Counted from the first letter of the stretch, positions 1 through 8,735 are shown. The stretch is 64,000 nt of DNA from Streptomyces sp. RPA4-2 (GCF_012273515.2 NZ_CP050975.2:9114001-9178000); one strand, 5' to 3'. The notes: generated by a model not told the origin, from the letters alone. A program made the numbers and translations.

Positions 1-201
1 ACATAGGCGGCAGCCCACAGCCGGTTCTGGTACGAGTCGGCCATGAGATCCCACAGGGTCTGTTGTGCCGCGGTGATCTCTTGGACTGAGCGGCGAGCAA
101 GCAAAGCGGAGGCACAGTCGGCGATATTGGAAACCGTCCCTGGTGTCAGGTACGTGTTCACGGGCTTTCTCGATCAACATTCAGAAATGCTCCTTGTTCA
201 T
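1..201 (-). pseudogene. DUF4240 family protein, 5' part, broken
   Basis: Read on the minus strand from an ATG at 201, the product opens MNKEHF and then meets TGA where family members have Trp (TGG), continuing as MLIEKAREHVPD. A one-base shift near 150 leads into another frame with LLARRS, EITAAQQTLWDLMADS and LWAAAYV, the conserved N-terminal half of DUF4240 proteins. The gene runs off the left window edge. DUF4240 has no defined biochemical role. The nonsense codon and frameshift together suggest a real pseudogene rather than one sequencing error. Confidence 0.55.
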
Positions 202-245
202 GGCCGCGAGCATGCCACCACGTACTGACATCGGCTCCCGGCACG

Positions 246-830
246 GTGCCTGTCAGAGGGCACGGCTACCGTGCTGGCGTCTCGAACTCATACACGACGT
301 TGTGGATCAACGACTTGTGCCGAGAGCTTGAGCGGTCCGGCTATGCCGGTCAGCGACTGACGATGCTGTTCGGCGGGCCGCACCAGTCGCTGCCGAGCTT
401 CCAGCGCGCGGGGGTGCAGCCTGGCGACCGCATCTACCCGGTGCGTGTGCACCGCACCCGCCTCCATGTGCTGGGGATGTTGGAGGTAGCTCACATCGTT
501 CCCTACGAGAACGTCGGCTCGGTGCTTCCCGATGATGACTACGTGAAGTTGCTGGACTGGCGCCCGCTCAAGGCTGGATGTGTCACTGAAGTGCTTGTCG
601 GACCGCCAGGTGCCCCGCTCACCTTCGACACGGTCGTCCCCGGGGACCTTCTGGAGCGGCTGACGTTCACATCTCGTCGTGGCGAGCGCCTGCTCAAGTA
701 CGTCGAGGACGGGCGGCTGATCCGCTCGGTAAGCCTCCACGGCATCTACCGCCTCGCCGCCGACTCCGCTGAAGAGCTTGATCAGTTGGTTCGCCGCGAC
801 GGCCCGAGTGGAGGAGCCGATGAAGTTTGA
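246..830 (+). CDS. Hypothetical protein coupled to an SMI1/KNR4 gene
   Basis: This is a 194-residue soluble protein with no signal peptide or membrane segment. The region around residues 37-75 (FGGPHQSLPSF, GDRIYPVRVH, LHVLGMLEV) has the look of a small beta-barrel, PUA/ASCH-like fold, but this is only an impression and I do not recognise the family. A GTG at 246 is the start taken; nothing upstream is a better candidate. Its last 11 bases overlap the start of the downstream SMI1/KNR4 gene, so the two are probably translated together and may act together. Confidence 0.55.
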   Translation: MPVRGHGYRAGVSNSYTTLWINDLCRELERSGYAGQRLTMLFGGPHQSLPSFQRAGVQPGDRIYPVRVHRTRLHVLGMLEVAHIVPYENVGSVLPDDDYVKLLDWRPLKAGCVTEVLVGPPGAPLTFDTVVPGDLLERLTFTSRRGERLLKYVEDGRLIRSVSLHGIYRLAADSAEELDQLVRRDGPSGGADEV

Positions 831-1314
831 TGAAATCAAGGCGTCCTTCTGGAGCGGACACACCTACGGTGTTCAGCCCGCCTTGACCCAGGCGACCGTC
901 GCCGACGCGGAGCGCGTCCTCGGGCTGCGACTCCCCGAATCGCTGCTCGACCTTCTGCGTGTGCAAAACGGCGGCGGTGTCACGGCCGACCGGGATGCCT
1001 TTCCGACCCATCAGCCAACCTCGTGGAGTGAGGACCACATCCCGTTCACCGAGTTGATGGGGATCGGCACCGGCGGGCACGGCTTGTCGCTGTTGGACAC
1101 GCCGTACCTGGTGGAGGAGTGGGGACTGCCGTCTCCAGTCGTGCTGCTGTCCGGTGACGGTCACCACTGGATCGGTCTCGACTACCGGGCCTACAGTGCG
1201 TTGGGGGAACCGTCGGTGACCTGGTTCGACACCGACTCCGGAGCAGAACTGCCGCTCGCGGCCGACTTCCGGGCATTCGTGGAGGGCCTTCAGCCTCTCA
1301 GCCGGTTCGAGTGA
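820..1314 (+). CDS. SMI1/KNR4 (SUKH) family protein
   Basis: The 164-residue product has the SUKH pattern: an N-terminal segment with VADAERVLGLRLPESLLDLLRVQNGG, then the hydrophobic core LVEEWGLPSPVVLLSGDGHHWIGLDY, and an acidic C-terminal strand region ending in FRAFVEGL. SUKH proteins are commonly immunity proteins against polymorphic toxins or regulators of cell-wall enzymes. ATG at 820 is preceded by GGAGGAG and is chosen over the in-frame start at 778, which lies inside the upstream gene. No toxin partner is visible nearby, so an immunity role is inference. Confidence 0.8.
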   Translation: MKFDEIKASFWSGHTYGVQPALTQATVADAERVLGLRLPESLLDLLRVQNGGGVTADRDAFPTHQPTSWSEDHIPFTELMGIGTGGHGLSLLDTPYLVEEWGLPSPVVLLSGDGHHWIGLDYRAYSALGEPSVTWFDTDSGAELPLAADFRAFVEGLQPLSRFE

Positions 1315-1423
1315 GCGGCCGTGGAGCCGGTCGAACGCCCGGTTTTCGCATTCTGCGGCGGGAACGAAAGGCGCTGGTGGGGATGGCCTCCAGGTCTGCT
1401 GCGACAGCGTAGATGATGGCACG

Positions 1424-1912
1424 GTGACGAGCATCAGTGGAGACCACGTGAGGGTTCATTTCCGCATGGATGTGGATGAGGAGGGCTGGCCGCCGGCAAG
1501 CGTCGAGAGCTTGTGGGCAGTTGATCTCGGCGACGGCTCGGTGCGGTTGGACAACACGCCCTGGTTCGTACGCGGAGTCGCCAGCGGGGACATCATCCGC
1601 GTGGAACCCGACGAGGAAGGTGTTCGCGGGGCCGGGGAGACGGTCCGGGCCTCGGAGCACTGCACGATCAGGTTGATCGTGCTGAAGGACGGTGGTTCAG
1701 CTGCCGCCCGTCAGACCGTGCTGAAGGCCCTTCATCGCCTCGGCACCACCGGCGAGGGGATCGAGCAATTCCGGATGGTGGCTCTCGATGTCCCGCCCGA
1801 TGCGGATCTTCCACGGATTCGGAAGCTCTTGGAACACGGCGAGGGTGAGGGATCGTGGCACTGGGAGGAAGGAGGCGTCACCGCCGCTTGGCGATCCACG
1901 GCGATCGCCTGA
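1424..1912 (+). CDS. DUF4265 domain protein
   Basis: A 162-residue protein that matches DUF4265 across its length: HVRVHFRMDVDEEGWPP at the N-terminus, ESLWAV and NTPWFVRGVASGD in the centre and a C-terminal acidic/Trp-rich tail. The family is widespread in Streptomyces and of unknown function, often found near SUKH or contact-toxin genes. The start is GTG at 1424; its upstream Shine-Dalgarno is weak. It is separated by 109 bases from the SMI1/KNR4 gene and is on the same strand, so cotranscription is possible. Confidence 0.75.
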   Translation: MTSISGDHVRVHFRMDVDEEGWPPASVESLWAVDLGDGSVRLDNTPWFVRGVASGDIIRVEPDEEGVRGAGETVRASEHCTIRLIVLKDGGSAAARQTVLKALHRLGTTGEGIEQFRMVALDVPPDADLPRIRKLLEHGEGEGSWHWEEGGVTAAWRSTAIA

Positions 1913-2292
1913 CCGTCGCGTTGGCAGTGATCGTCTCCCTCGGATGCCATGCGCTCAACCTCGATTACTGTCCGCCCATTCTTGCCGTTCCACATGACGG
2001 GCATGGCCCCACTAGGACTACCGAGGCCACCCGGGCATCCGACACAAGCCGACATCAACCGATCACTTTCAGTAGTCGAGAATCCTTTGTCGCCGCCCAC
2101 ATCGAGCCACGATCTTGATGCGCCCGCCTGGATGAACAAGAGTGGCTCACGTGGGCTCGTAACCGGATCCTCGTGTGTATGCAGGCATGAAGTCCGGCAG
2201 GGGCAGTACGGACCGGAGCTGCGGAAGTTCCCAACAACACTCCACGTAGCTTCTGGACGAGCCGACAGTTTGGCACCCGACAAGAGACTTGC
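1913..2292. other. Gene-free stretch
   Basis: No coding frame here has a recognisable family or a good ribosome-binding site. It lies between two convergent genes and should contain their terminators, but no strong hairpin with a T-run was seen. Confidence 0.4.
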
Positions 2293-3558
2293 CTAATGAA
2301 CGGCCAGGAAGTGCCACGTGTTGCCCGCGTATGCAGAGTCGGGTTGGCGCAGGTCGAGGAGGATCCGGCCGTGGTTGTCCTCCAAGTAGAGGTGGACACC
2401 CACGATGTGGAGCTCGGTCCCCTCCGGCGCCTCGTCACCCAGCAGCCGGAGCGTGGCCGGCGGCTTGCTGGCCGGGGGATGCTCGGCCGCGTGCCGGCGG
2501 ATCAGGTCGCTGAGACCGGGGCTCAGGTGCAGTTGCTCGAGCGTGTCCGGGGTGAACCACCGCAGCAGCACGCCCTCTTGAAGGTCCACCGTCTCCGGAT
2601 CATTGTTCCAGCGGCCCACGAAGACCTGGATCGGCACCGCGAAGCCGTCGACGCTTGTCGCCTCCTCCAGGGCGTACGGCGTCAGGCCATTCACCTCCAA
2701 GCCCGGGGCCTCTTCGGCGAGCTCCCGTCGCAAGGTCGCCTCCAGGCTGACGTCCTCCACGTTACGGCCGCCGCCGAGGAGAGCGAACGTGCCAGGGACC
2801 CAGATGCCCTCACGCTGGTCCCGGAGGTGAAGCAGGTATCTGCCGTGGCCGTCGCGGATCAGCGCGGAGGCGTTAACGGGCTCGGGCTGCCCGTCGAGGC
2901 CCTGGCTGCGGGCGTCCAGGAGCTTGGCACGCAAGGTCGGGGACCTGACGTCGGCGAACTCGAGCCACCGGGCGTCGGCAACCTCCTCGTCCTGCAAGGT
3001 GAACTGGAGGTGCTGCTCGGGCACGAGGTAGAAGACGAAGCGGAAGTCGAAGTGCTGGAGGGCGCCTTCGCCCTTGGCGGGGTTGGCGTCGATGTCGTGA
3101 ACGTCGATGTCGATCGGAGCGCCGAGGAACTGCGGGGTCAGGCACAGGTCGCCCGACTGGATGCCGGTCTCCTCGCACACTTCCCGCAGCGCCGCGGGCA
3201 GGAGCGTCCGGTCGTCCTCGACATGGCCACCCGGAACGAGGAGCAGCCCCGTGACCTTGTGGCCGACGTGCAGAACGCGTTGTTCCCGGTCGATGACCAC
3301 CGCGCTGCAAGTGACGTGACCGGGGAGCGCGGCACGACTGGCCGGGGCGTCGACTCCGTCCACGAGGGACAACAGCCCGGCTAGGGAATCCCGCTCGTTC
3401 GGATGCCGGGCCAGGTACGCCTCGGTGGTCGCGCGGATATGGGAACGGGTGAGCGGCACGTCATCACCTCGGGACGGCATTCGTAGGGCGGGGCCGTCTG
3501 CGGCCGTGGGTGCGGCCGCTTCGGCTGGGCGTACGGAGGTGGCGCCTGGGCCGCTCAT
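2293..3558 (-). CDS. Tandem double-Nudix hydrolase-like protein
   Basis: The 421-residue product carries two Nudix-type regions. The first, near residues 100-130, has GGHVEDDRTLLPAALREV followed by CEETGI; the second, near 245-270, has GGGRNVED then RRELAEEAPGL. In both, the first Glu of the canonical box (GX5EX7REUXEEXGU) is replaced (Arg and Val), while the REUXEE core that binds metal is kept. A third partial repeat near the C-terminus (LYLEDNHGRILLDLRQ) resembles a Nudix N-terminal strand. The ATG at 3558 overlaps the TGA of the upstream ABC exporter (ATGA), so translation is coupled. The ORF extends further upstream, but that part shadows the exporter. The substrate is unknown; export or detoxification of a nucleotide-linked compound is inference. 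Confidence 0.8.
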   Translation of the reverse strand: MSGPGATSVRPAEAAAPTAADGPALRMPSRGDDVPLTRSHIRATTEAYLARHPNERDSLAGLLSLVDGVDAPASRAALPGHVTCSAVVIDREQRVLHVGHKVTGLLLVPGGHVEDDRTLLPAALREVCEETGIQSGDLCLTPQFLGAPIDIDVHDIDANPAKGEGALQHFDFRFVFYLVPEQHLQFTLQDEEVADARWLEFADVRSPTLRAKLLDARSQGLDGQPEPVNASALIRDGHGRYLLHLRDQREGIWVPGTFALLGGGRNVEDVSLEATLRRELAEEAPGLEVNGLTPYALEEATSVDGFAVPIQVFVGRWNNDPETVDLQEGVLLRWFTPDTLEQLHLSPGLSDLIRRHAAEHPPASKPPATLRLLGDEAPEGTELHIVGVHLYLEDNHGRILLDLRQPDSAYAGNTWHFLAVH

Positions 3559-5540
3559 GAGAGGGTCTCGCGCTTCGAGCCGTCCGGCTCGGACGTGATC
3601 TGGTAGGACAGCAACTGCTGGAAGAGGCCCGGCTGTTGGGAGAGCTGCGCGTAGGTGCCCTCCTGGACGATTTTGCCGTCGTCGAGGACCACGATGCGGT
3701 CGGCGACGGCGACATTGGTGATGCGGTGGGTCACCAGCAACACCGCCCGGTCCCGGGCGAGGTCTCGCAGCCGCTGGAAGATACGGTACTCGGCGCGGGG
3801 ATCCAGGTTCGCCGTCGGCTCGTCGAGGACCAGCAGACCGGCCTGGCGGAAGAACGCTCTCGCCAGGGCGATGCGCTGCCACTGGCCGCCACTGAGTTCT
3901 TCTCCGTTGAGCCACTCGCGGGCCAGGAGGGTGTCCAGGCCGGCTTTGAGCTTGTCGATGACTTCGTCGGCGTCGGCCGCCTCGCATGCCTCCCGGACCG
4001 CCGCGTCGCCGCGCGCCGTGGGCTGTCCCTGCGTCACGTTCTCGCGCACCGTCAGTGGCCAGTGCGAGTAGTCCTGCGGTACGAGGGCGACCTGCTGCCA
4101 TAGCGCGTGCGGATCGCTGTTGCCGGTGGGGACGCCGTCCCACAGCACCTGCCCGCCTGTGGGCAGGTAGAGGCCGCTGACCAGCCTCGACAGTGTCGAC
4201 TTGCCTGAGCCGTTGAAGCCCACCAGCGCCGTGACCTCGCCGCGGCGCAAGGTCAGGGAGACGTCGGACAGTGCGTCGCGGTCTTTGCCGGCGTACCGGT
4301 GGGTGACCGACGTGACCTCGATCGTCTCCGGCGGCTTCGGACGGTGCGGACCCCGGCGCATGCGGAACCCGCCCGCCTTGTCCAGGAAGCCACTCCAGTC
4401 ATCCATGTACAGCCCTGTGCGTACGGCGCGTGCGCCGACGGCCACCAGGCCGCGGACCGACATGCCTACCGTCTGCAGGGCGAAGACGGCCGTGCCGGCA
4501 TGTCCGACGGTGATACGGCCGGTCGCGAGCAGCCACACGACCGCCGCCCACACCACCGCCGACCCCAGGCCTCCGCAGACTGCGCCGACCAGCGACATCC
4601 GGGCGCCCTGGTCGGCTGCAGTCCGGTCTTCCCGGTTGATACGGGCGACGGTCTGCCGGTACCGGCCGGACAGGAATCCGGCCATGGTCCCGGCGCGGAT
4701 CTGGTCGGCGGCGTCCTTGGTGTAGATGTGCCAGCGCAGCACTGACAGCATCCGGTTGTCGCCGTTGCTGCGGAGGTTCGCCAGGTACCGGACGCGTGCG
4801 GCGCTGACCTGGGCCAGGGCCTGCGGCAGGCTGGCTGCGACGAGGAGGGGGAGCAGGATCGGGTGTACGCCGGTCAGTACGATCGCCCCGGCGAGAAAGC
4901 TTGCGCCCGAGGCGATCAGGTCCTGGCCCTCATTGATCAGGTCGCCGGTGACCTGGGCGCCGCGGTCGGCGGCTTCCCGGTCACGGTTGAAGTCGGGGTC
5001 GTCGTAGGCGCACAGCTCGACCTCGGCGCAGCCGGTCAGCAGCATCTGCTCGGCCTCGCGTGACATCAGCGGGCCCAGCCGGGAGGAGAGCCAGTTGACG
5101 GTGATGCCCAGGAGCGCACGCACGCCGGCGGCGCCCGCGAGCAAGGCGACGGACGGCCACGCCTGGAGAAGCCGGTGATACACGTCGCCGTCGCGCAGGA
5201 GCGCGGTCAGGGTGCCGGCGACGGCGACCAGGCCCAGGGCCTGCATCACGCCGGTAACGGTCTGGCACAACAGGAGACCTACGGTGGCCCGTCGATCGAC
5301 TTGCCAGGCGAGGGCCAGCGAGCGGCGTACGAGCTGCGGCAGGCGACGGGCCATGTCCCGCATCCGGATCGAGCGGCCTGCCGCTTCGCGACTTCCCGTC
5401 AGGTCGACGAAGCGCATCTGCGCCCCGGAAGCGGGCGCATGGTGCGCGGCGCCGCCCAGTTCGGGGGTGGCGGTGGGGGACGCTGTGGTGGTGCGCGGCC
5501 CCGGGACGCTTTCGGCCGATTCATCAGTGGGCTCGCTCAT
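3555..5540 (-). CDS. ABC transporter, fused membrane and ATPase domains
   Basis: A 661-residue half-transporter. Roughly residues 60-370 are an ABC transmembrane domain with hydrophobic segments such as VGLLLCQTVTGVMQALGLVA and AVVWAAVVWLL; residues about 410-640 are the nucleotide-binding domain with Walker A (GFNGSGKST), Q-loop (LVPQDY), signature (LSGGQWQRIAL), Walker B (LLVLDEPTANLD) and the switch His (VTHR). It probably exports a small molecule or peptide as a homodimer. ATG at 5540 follows a GAGGTGG sequence; the longer ORF start at 5687 lacks one. It overlaps the upstream 40-codon ORF by ATGA and the downstream double-Nudix gene by ATGA, giving a three-gene coupled operon. Confidence 0.9.
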   Translation of the reverse strand: MSEPTDESAESVPGPRTTTASPTATPELGGAAHHAPASGAQMRFVDLTGSREAAGRSIRMRDMARRLPQLVRRSLALAWQVDRRATVGLLLCQTVTGVMQALGLVAVAGTLTALLRDGDVYHRLLQAWPSVALLAGAAGVRALLGITVNWLSSRLGPLMSREAEQMLLTGCAEVELCAYDDPDFNRDREAADRGAQVTGDLINEGQDLIASGASFLAGAIVLTGVHPILLPLLVAASLPQALAQVSAARVRYLANLRSNGDNRMLSVLRWHIYTKDAADQIRAGTMAGFLSGRYRQTVARINREDRTAADQGARMSLVGAVCGGLGSAVVWAAVVWLLATGRITVGHAGTAVFALQTVGMSVRGLVAVGARAVRTGLYMDDWSGFLDKAGGFRMRRGPHRPKPPETIEVTSVTHRYAGKDRDALSDVSLTLRRGEVTALVGFNGSGKSTLSRLVSGLYLPTGGQVLWDGVPTGNSDPHALWQQVALVPQDYSHWPLTVRENVTQGQPTARGDAAVREACEAADADEVIDKLKAGLDTLLAREWLNGEELSGGQWQRIALARAFFRQAGLLVLDEPTANLDPRAEYRIFQRLRDLARDRAVLLVTHRITNVAVADRIVVLDDGKIVQEGTYAQLSQQPGLFQQLLSYQITSEPDGSKRETLS

Positions 5541-5659
5541 GCCGCCCACCTCGTGTCCGGGCGTGACGAGGAGCGCAGGTGGCCGGCGCGGGACGTCGTG
5601 GGGACAGGCCGGGGCCCGCTCTTGTCGGGCTGATGCATCGGAGTGGGGGAGGGATTCAT
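5537..5659 (-). CDS. 40-residue peptide at head of ABC/Nudix operon
   Basis: An ATG at 5659 follows GAAGGA at good spacing and opens a 40-codon frame whose TGA overlaps the ABC exporter ATG as ATGA. The peptide begins MNPSPTPMHQPDK and ends RPDTRWAA; it is rich in Pro, Ser, Thr and Arg and lacks Cys. The coupling is the main evidence that it is translated. It may be a leader ORF that sets exporter expression, or a modified-peptide precursor exported by the transporter. No modification enzyme was recognised nearby, so the second idea is speculative. Confidence 0.5.
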   Translation of the reverse strand: MNPSPTPMHQPDKSGPRPVPTTSRAGHLRSSSRPDTRWAA

Positions 5660-5758
5660 GGCGTTCCTTCTTGTGTGGAGGCTGCAAAACCGCACAGCTC
5701 GCTGGACGCTAACTGTGCGTGCCGCTGGATGGGTTGCGACCCTGTGATGGTGCCTGGA

Positions 5759-6154
5759 TCAGCGACGGGGCGGGCCGGATCGAACATGCGTGTTTGAGAC
5801 GAAGCGAGTTCCGTGCCGGGGTGCGGAATGCTCTCGTGTAGACGGCATGCACCCTTGAAGCACGTGGGCCTCACCCTCGTCGAGGATTGGCCGAAACGCC
5901 GTAGCTGATACACATGTGACAAATGGGGTTCGCCGCCGGATCTTCCCTTCAGCGGTGCCAGCGTGATGACTGATCACCTCAACGATGGCGTCGATGCAGG
6001 TGAACCGGCTGTCGAAGAGGACGAATTCGCTGATCGAGACACCGTGGATGTCTTCGATGCGCACCGGGAGTACCACGACGCTGAGGGAGTCGAGGCGATC
6101 GGTGTCGAAGAGGTGGACCTGTCGGGTCAAGAGCGAATCGACTTCAGCGACCAC
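5759..6154 (-). pseudogene. Possible acyl-carrier-protein remnant
   Basis: The minus-strand frame contains RLDSLSVVVL, VRIEDIHGVSISE and FTCIDAIVEVI. This order and spacing match the carrier-protein fold: the DSL phosphopantetheine attachment Ser, helix II, the IEXXFG turn and the C-terminal helix. The first helix expected before DSL is poorly preserved, no ATG is well placed (GTG at 6154 only), and the C-terminal third looks like random translation. I read it as a decayed carrier protein (ACP or PCP). It precedes the peptide/ABC/Nudix operon on the same strand. Confidence 0.35.
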
Positions 6155-6470
6155 GGACCGCGCCTGATGAACTCCCCGATGTGTCCGGTCCTGTCGGCTC
6201 GTGCGTTCCTCATGAGCCGCCGCTTTCCATGCCGGAAAAGAACGGCAACGGGCCGCAGATAGTGGGCACAGGGCCGGGAACGTGATCGCTCTAGGGTCAG
6301 GTGCGGCTGCGGGGCGGGTGGTCCCGGTGTCAGAAGAGTGTGCGGACTTGCGAGGCCGAAGACGCGGCTCTCCTTGGCAACGCGTACGCTTTCGGGCGTA
6401 TTCGGCTCAGCGATACTCCTTACCGCCCGCTTGGAAAGTGGAAACTATTCACCCCCTGAGAGAATGAGAA
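6155..6470. other. Gene-free stretch
   Basis: No supported gene. The right half becomes locally A/T-richer than its surroundings (from about 6415), ending in GAGA-rich sequence just before the start at 6471, which may hold the promoter of that gene. Confidence 0.35.
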
Positions 6471-6782
6471 ATGACAAATATGCTTAGGCCTGTCGGTTTC
6501 TATAGTGATACGGAGAGTGGCGTGCCGGGTCAGCCTCTTCTGTCGGCCTCATGTAATAAATTTTCAGGCGCGACGGTCGAAGTGGTTTCATATCTGACGG
6601 CGGCGTTCCATATGCTCGTATCGGGAAGTCCAGCTCATGATGAGCTGGATCGCACTAAGCCGGTTATAGGTGCCCTGGGTTCTCAGGCAGACGGAGTTTG
6701 GTTTTGGCCCACAACGTATCCATACTAGGTGGAAAGATATCGTGTTGAGGTGCCCGTAGAATTGCTGGAACTCGGGCAGTGA
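6471..6782 (+). pseudogene. Hypothetical protein interrupted by TAG
   Basis: ATG at 6471 opens an 85-codon frame with MLRPVGFYSDTESG and later GALGSQADGVWFWPTTYPY, ended by TAG at 6726. The frame then continues for 17 sense codons (VERYRVEVPVELLELGQ) to TGA at 6780. As I remember it, small actinobacterial proteins of this kind end WPXXLXYYVXXYHVXXPXEFL, so the TAG replaces a conserved Tyr. The base composition is less G+C-rich than in neighbouring genes, suggesting recent acquisition. Function unknown. Confidence 0.45.
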
Positions 6783-6955
6783 GCCCTTTCCAACCTGATC
6801 AGTGAGCCTGCCCCGTACTGCTCGCATCGAGTGGCAGGCCGCCTTCAAAACCGCGGCTGAACAGGGCTGACCCGCCATCGGGCCAACGCAGCGGCTGCCA
6901 GGCAGCGGCTTGCATCGGCTTCCCAAGGGTGGTCGATCTCATCCGATGGGTGCGC

Positions 6956-7171
6956 CTATCCCTCAAGCCAGACCATGAAGCGCGTGCGATCTTCGCCGCA
7001 CCTGCCGCTGCCGGAGGTGTGGGAGCTGTTTGGGGTGAAGGTGGAGCCATACGGTTCGGAGGAAAGCGTGCAAGCTTCCCGTACGGGCTGCAGAGCGTAG
7101 TAGCCGAATGCGGCCAGTCCCACGACCAGCAGGGCAATTAGCAAGGGGCGTCGGGCTATCGGGGAGGGCAT
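6956..7171 (-). CDS. Small membrane-anchored or secreted protein
   Basis: The 71-residue frame begins MPSPIARRPLLIALLVVGLA, a positively charged N-terminus followed by a clear hydrophobic stretch (residues 9-25), then a short polar tail with two Cys. It looks like a signal-anchored small protein. There is no recognised family and the ribosome-binding site is weak; the downstream end may be truncated by the neighbouring IS element region. Confidence 0.35.
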   Translation of the reverse strand: MPSPIARRPLLIALLVVGLAAFGYYALQPVREACTLSSEPYGSTFTPNSSHTSGSGRCGEDRTRFMVWLEG

Positions 7172-7254
7172 GCTGGGATTCTATGAGCGTCACGTGCACG
7201 GGGAGCACTGATGTCTTGTCAACCTGACCGGTGAGGCGAGCAGTTGGGCTGACA

Positions 7255-8103
7255 GACCGGTGAGGCCCCTGGTAGATGGGTTTTCGACCAAGAAATCCGT
7301 CTCCACCAGAGGCTTCATGTGCTTGTCTACCCGTCCGGCGTGGACGTGTCCGGTTCTGCCCTGCGCTTCCTGTCCGCCAAGCTCCGTCAGCGCCGCAGGG
7401 ATCTCGGTACCCGCTGGCGGCGCCTGAGCGTCGGCCGGCAGGCCCTGCTCACGCTCGCCCATCTCCGCAACGGCCACCCGTATGCCCAGCTCGCGGCCGG
7501 GTTCGGCATTGGGACCACGACCGCGTACCGGTACATCACCGAGGCCGTCGAGGTCTTGGCCGCTCTCGCGCCGACCCTTGCAGAGGCGGTCCGGACAGCA
7601 TCGTCGAAGGCGTTCGTGCTGCTGGACGGGACCCTGCTGCCGATCGACCGGATCGCCGCGGACCGGCCCTACTACTCGGGGAAGCACAAGAGGCACGGGA
7701 TGAACGTGCAGGTCCTCGCCGATCCCTTCGGCCGGCTGTTGTGGGCGTCACCAGCCTTGCCCGGCGCCGTCCACGACGTCCGCGCGGCTCGCGAACACGG
7801 CATCGTCGACGCCCTCGCCGGGGCCGGCATCACGTGCTGGGCCGACAAGGGCTACCGGGGTGCCGGCGGCACGGTCCGTACCCCGTGCTGGGGGCGGTGG
7901 GAGGCCCTTTCCACTGGTCAGCAGGCGGTGAACCGGTCTCACGCGAAGATCCGCGCCCTCGTCGAGCAGGCAGTGGCCACCCTCAAGTCTTGGCGGCTTC
8001 TTCGCAAGCTCCGGTGCTCGACCACCCGGATCACCTGCCTCGTCCAGGCCGTCCTCACCCTGCATTTGGCCAGCTCAGACCGATGATGGAAAAGCCTCAG
8101 TCG
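7255..8103 (+). mobile_element. IS5-family-like insertion sequence (DDE_Tnp_4 type)
   Basis: The element is defined by the transposase gene and short imperfect terminal repeats: left end ACCGGTGAGGCCCCT and right end (reverse complement) CGACTGAGGCTTTT share GAGGC. Exact boundaries and target duplication were not resolved. It appears complete, unlike most other elements in the window. Confidence 0.5.
7319..8086 (+). CDS. Transposase, DDE_Tnp_4 type
   Basis: The 255-residue protein has an N-terminal helix-turn-helix region (LTLAHLRNGHPYAQLAAGFG, TTTAYRYI) and a DDE catalytic domain. The first Asp lies in VLLDGTLLPIDR, the second in SPALPGAVHD and the Glu in RALVEQAVATLKSWR; the Y-turn KGYRG is present. 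It catalyses cut-and-paste transposition of its own element. It starts with GTG at 7319, and the length is normal for the group, with no frameshift seen, so it may still be active. Confidence 0.88.
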   Translation: MLVYPSGVDVSGSALRFLSAKLRQRRRDLGTRWRRLSVGRQALLTLAHLRNGHPYAQLAAGFGIGTTTAYRYITEAVEVLAALAPTLAEAVRTASSKAFVLLDGTLLPIDRIAADRPYYSGKHKRHGMNVQVLADPFGRLLWASPALPGAVHDVRAAREHGIVDALAGAGITCWADKGYRGAGGTVRTPCWGRWEALSTGQQAVNRSHAKIRALVEQAVATLKSWRLLRKLRCSTTRITCLVQAVLTLHLASSDR

Positions 8104-8288
8104 CGAAATTGGATCCCGCCAGAATTTTCTGACGACGCGGATTTTGAGGATCGTGTGCCATTCCTCTAGATGGGGAACGGCGCGACGGTGCTGGCGAGTG
8201 ACCCTCGGTTGCGGATGGTGATGGTCCGCAGCGACTGCCGCGTGACGCACCTTCCGCCGTAGTGCTAAATGAAGAAGGTCGCTCAAGT

Positions 8289-8735
8289 TCATCCCGACGC
8301 TGCTCGAAATTCCCGTACGGTCTCGATGTCGGTGCACCATTCTGAGATCCTATTGCCGTCCTCATCAACGATCTCTCGGGGACTGACGGAATGCCAGGGA
8401 CTCTCCGGGTCGAAGGCGCTATCCAGCTCATTGAAGATGATCAGGGAATTCTGCGCGAAAACGTCGCCCCGGATCCGGTAGAGCGGCCAACAGAAGATAA
8501 AATTGGCCGTCTTCGGATCCGTGATGGAGGAGACGAGGCAGGAAGTCACCACATCCGCCTCCTCCAGTCGACGCAGTGCGTTCGCCCAGCTCTTCTCGTA
8601 GTGCCCCGAATCCCAGAATGTGAGGTCCATAGGGAAGGTCTCGGTGAAGTCGCCGACGACAATCCTCCCGGCACCTGGCGACGCGACCTCGATCGCGAAA
8701 CCCTCATGGCTTGAGGTAGTTGAGATCCGGGTCAT
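8289..8735 (-). CDS. CDI-type immunity protein (CdiI-like)
   Basis: A 148-residue soluble protein whose conserved core (VVGDFTETFPMDLTFW, SWANALRRLEEAD, TSCLVSSITDP, FIFCWPLYR, VFAQNSLIIFNEL, PREIVDEDGNRISEW) matches immunity proteins annotated for contact-dependent growth inhibition systems. Such proteins bind and neutralise the C-terminal toxin domain of a cognate secreted toxin. ATG at 8735 lies inside the last codons of an adjacent toxin stump, as expected for toxin/immunity pairs. With the toxin body gone, it is an orphan that could still protect against a sibling's toxin. Confidence 0.75.
   Translation of the reverse strand: MTRISTTSSHEGFAIEVASPGAGRIVVGDFTETFPMDLTFWDSGHYEKSWANALRRLEEADVVTSCLVSSITDPKTANFIFCWPLYRIRGDVFAQNSLIIFNELDSAFDPESPWHSVSPREIVDEDGNRISEWCTDIETVREFRAASG

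Noticed and set aside
2293..4143. 616-codon open frame as one protein
   Set aside because: The first third shadows the ABC exporter on another frame and has Arg/Pro/Gly-rich composition; the Nudix protein starts at the coupled ATG at 3558.
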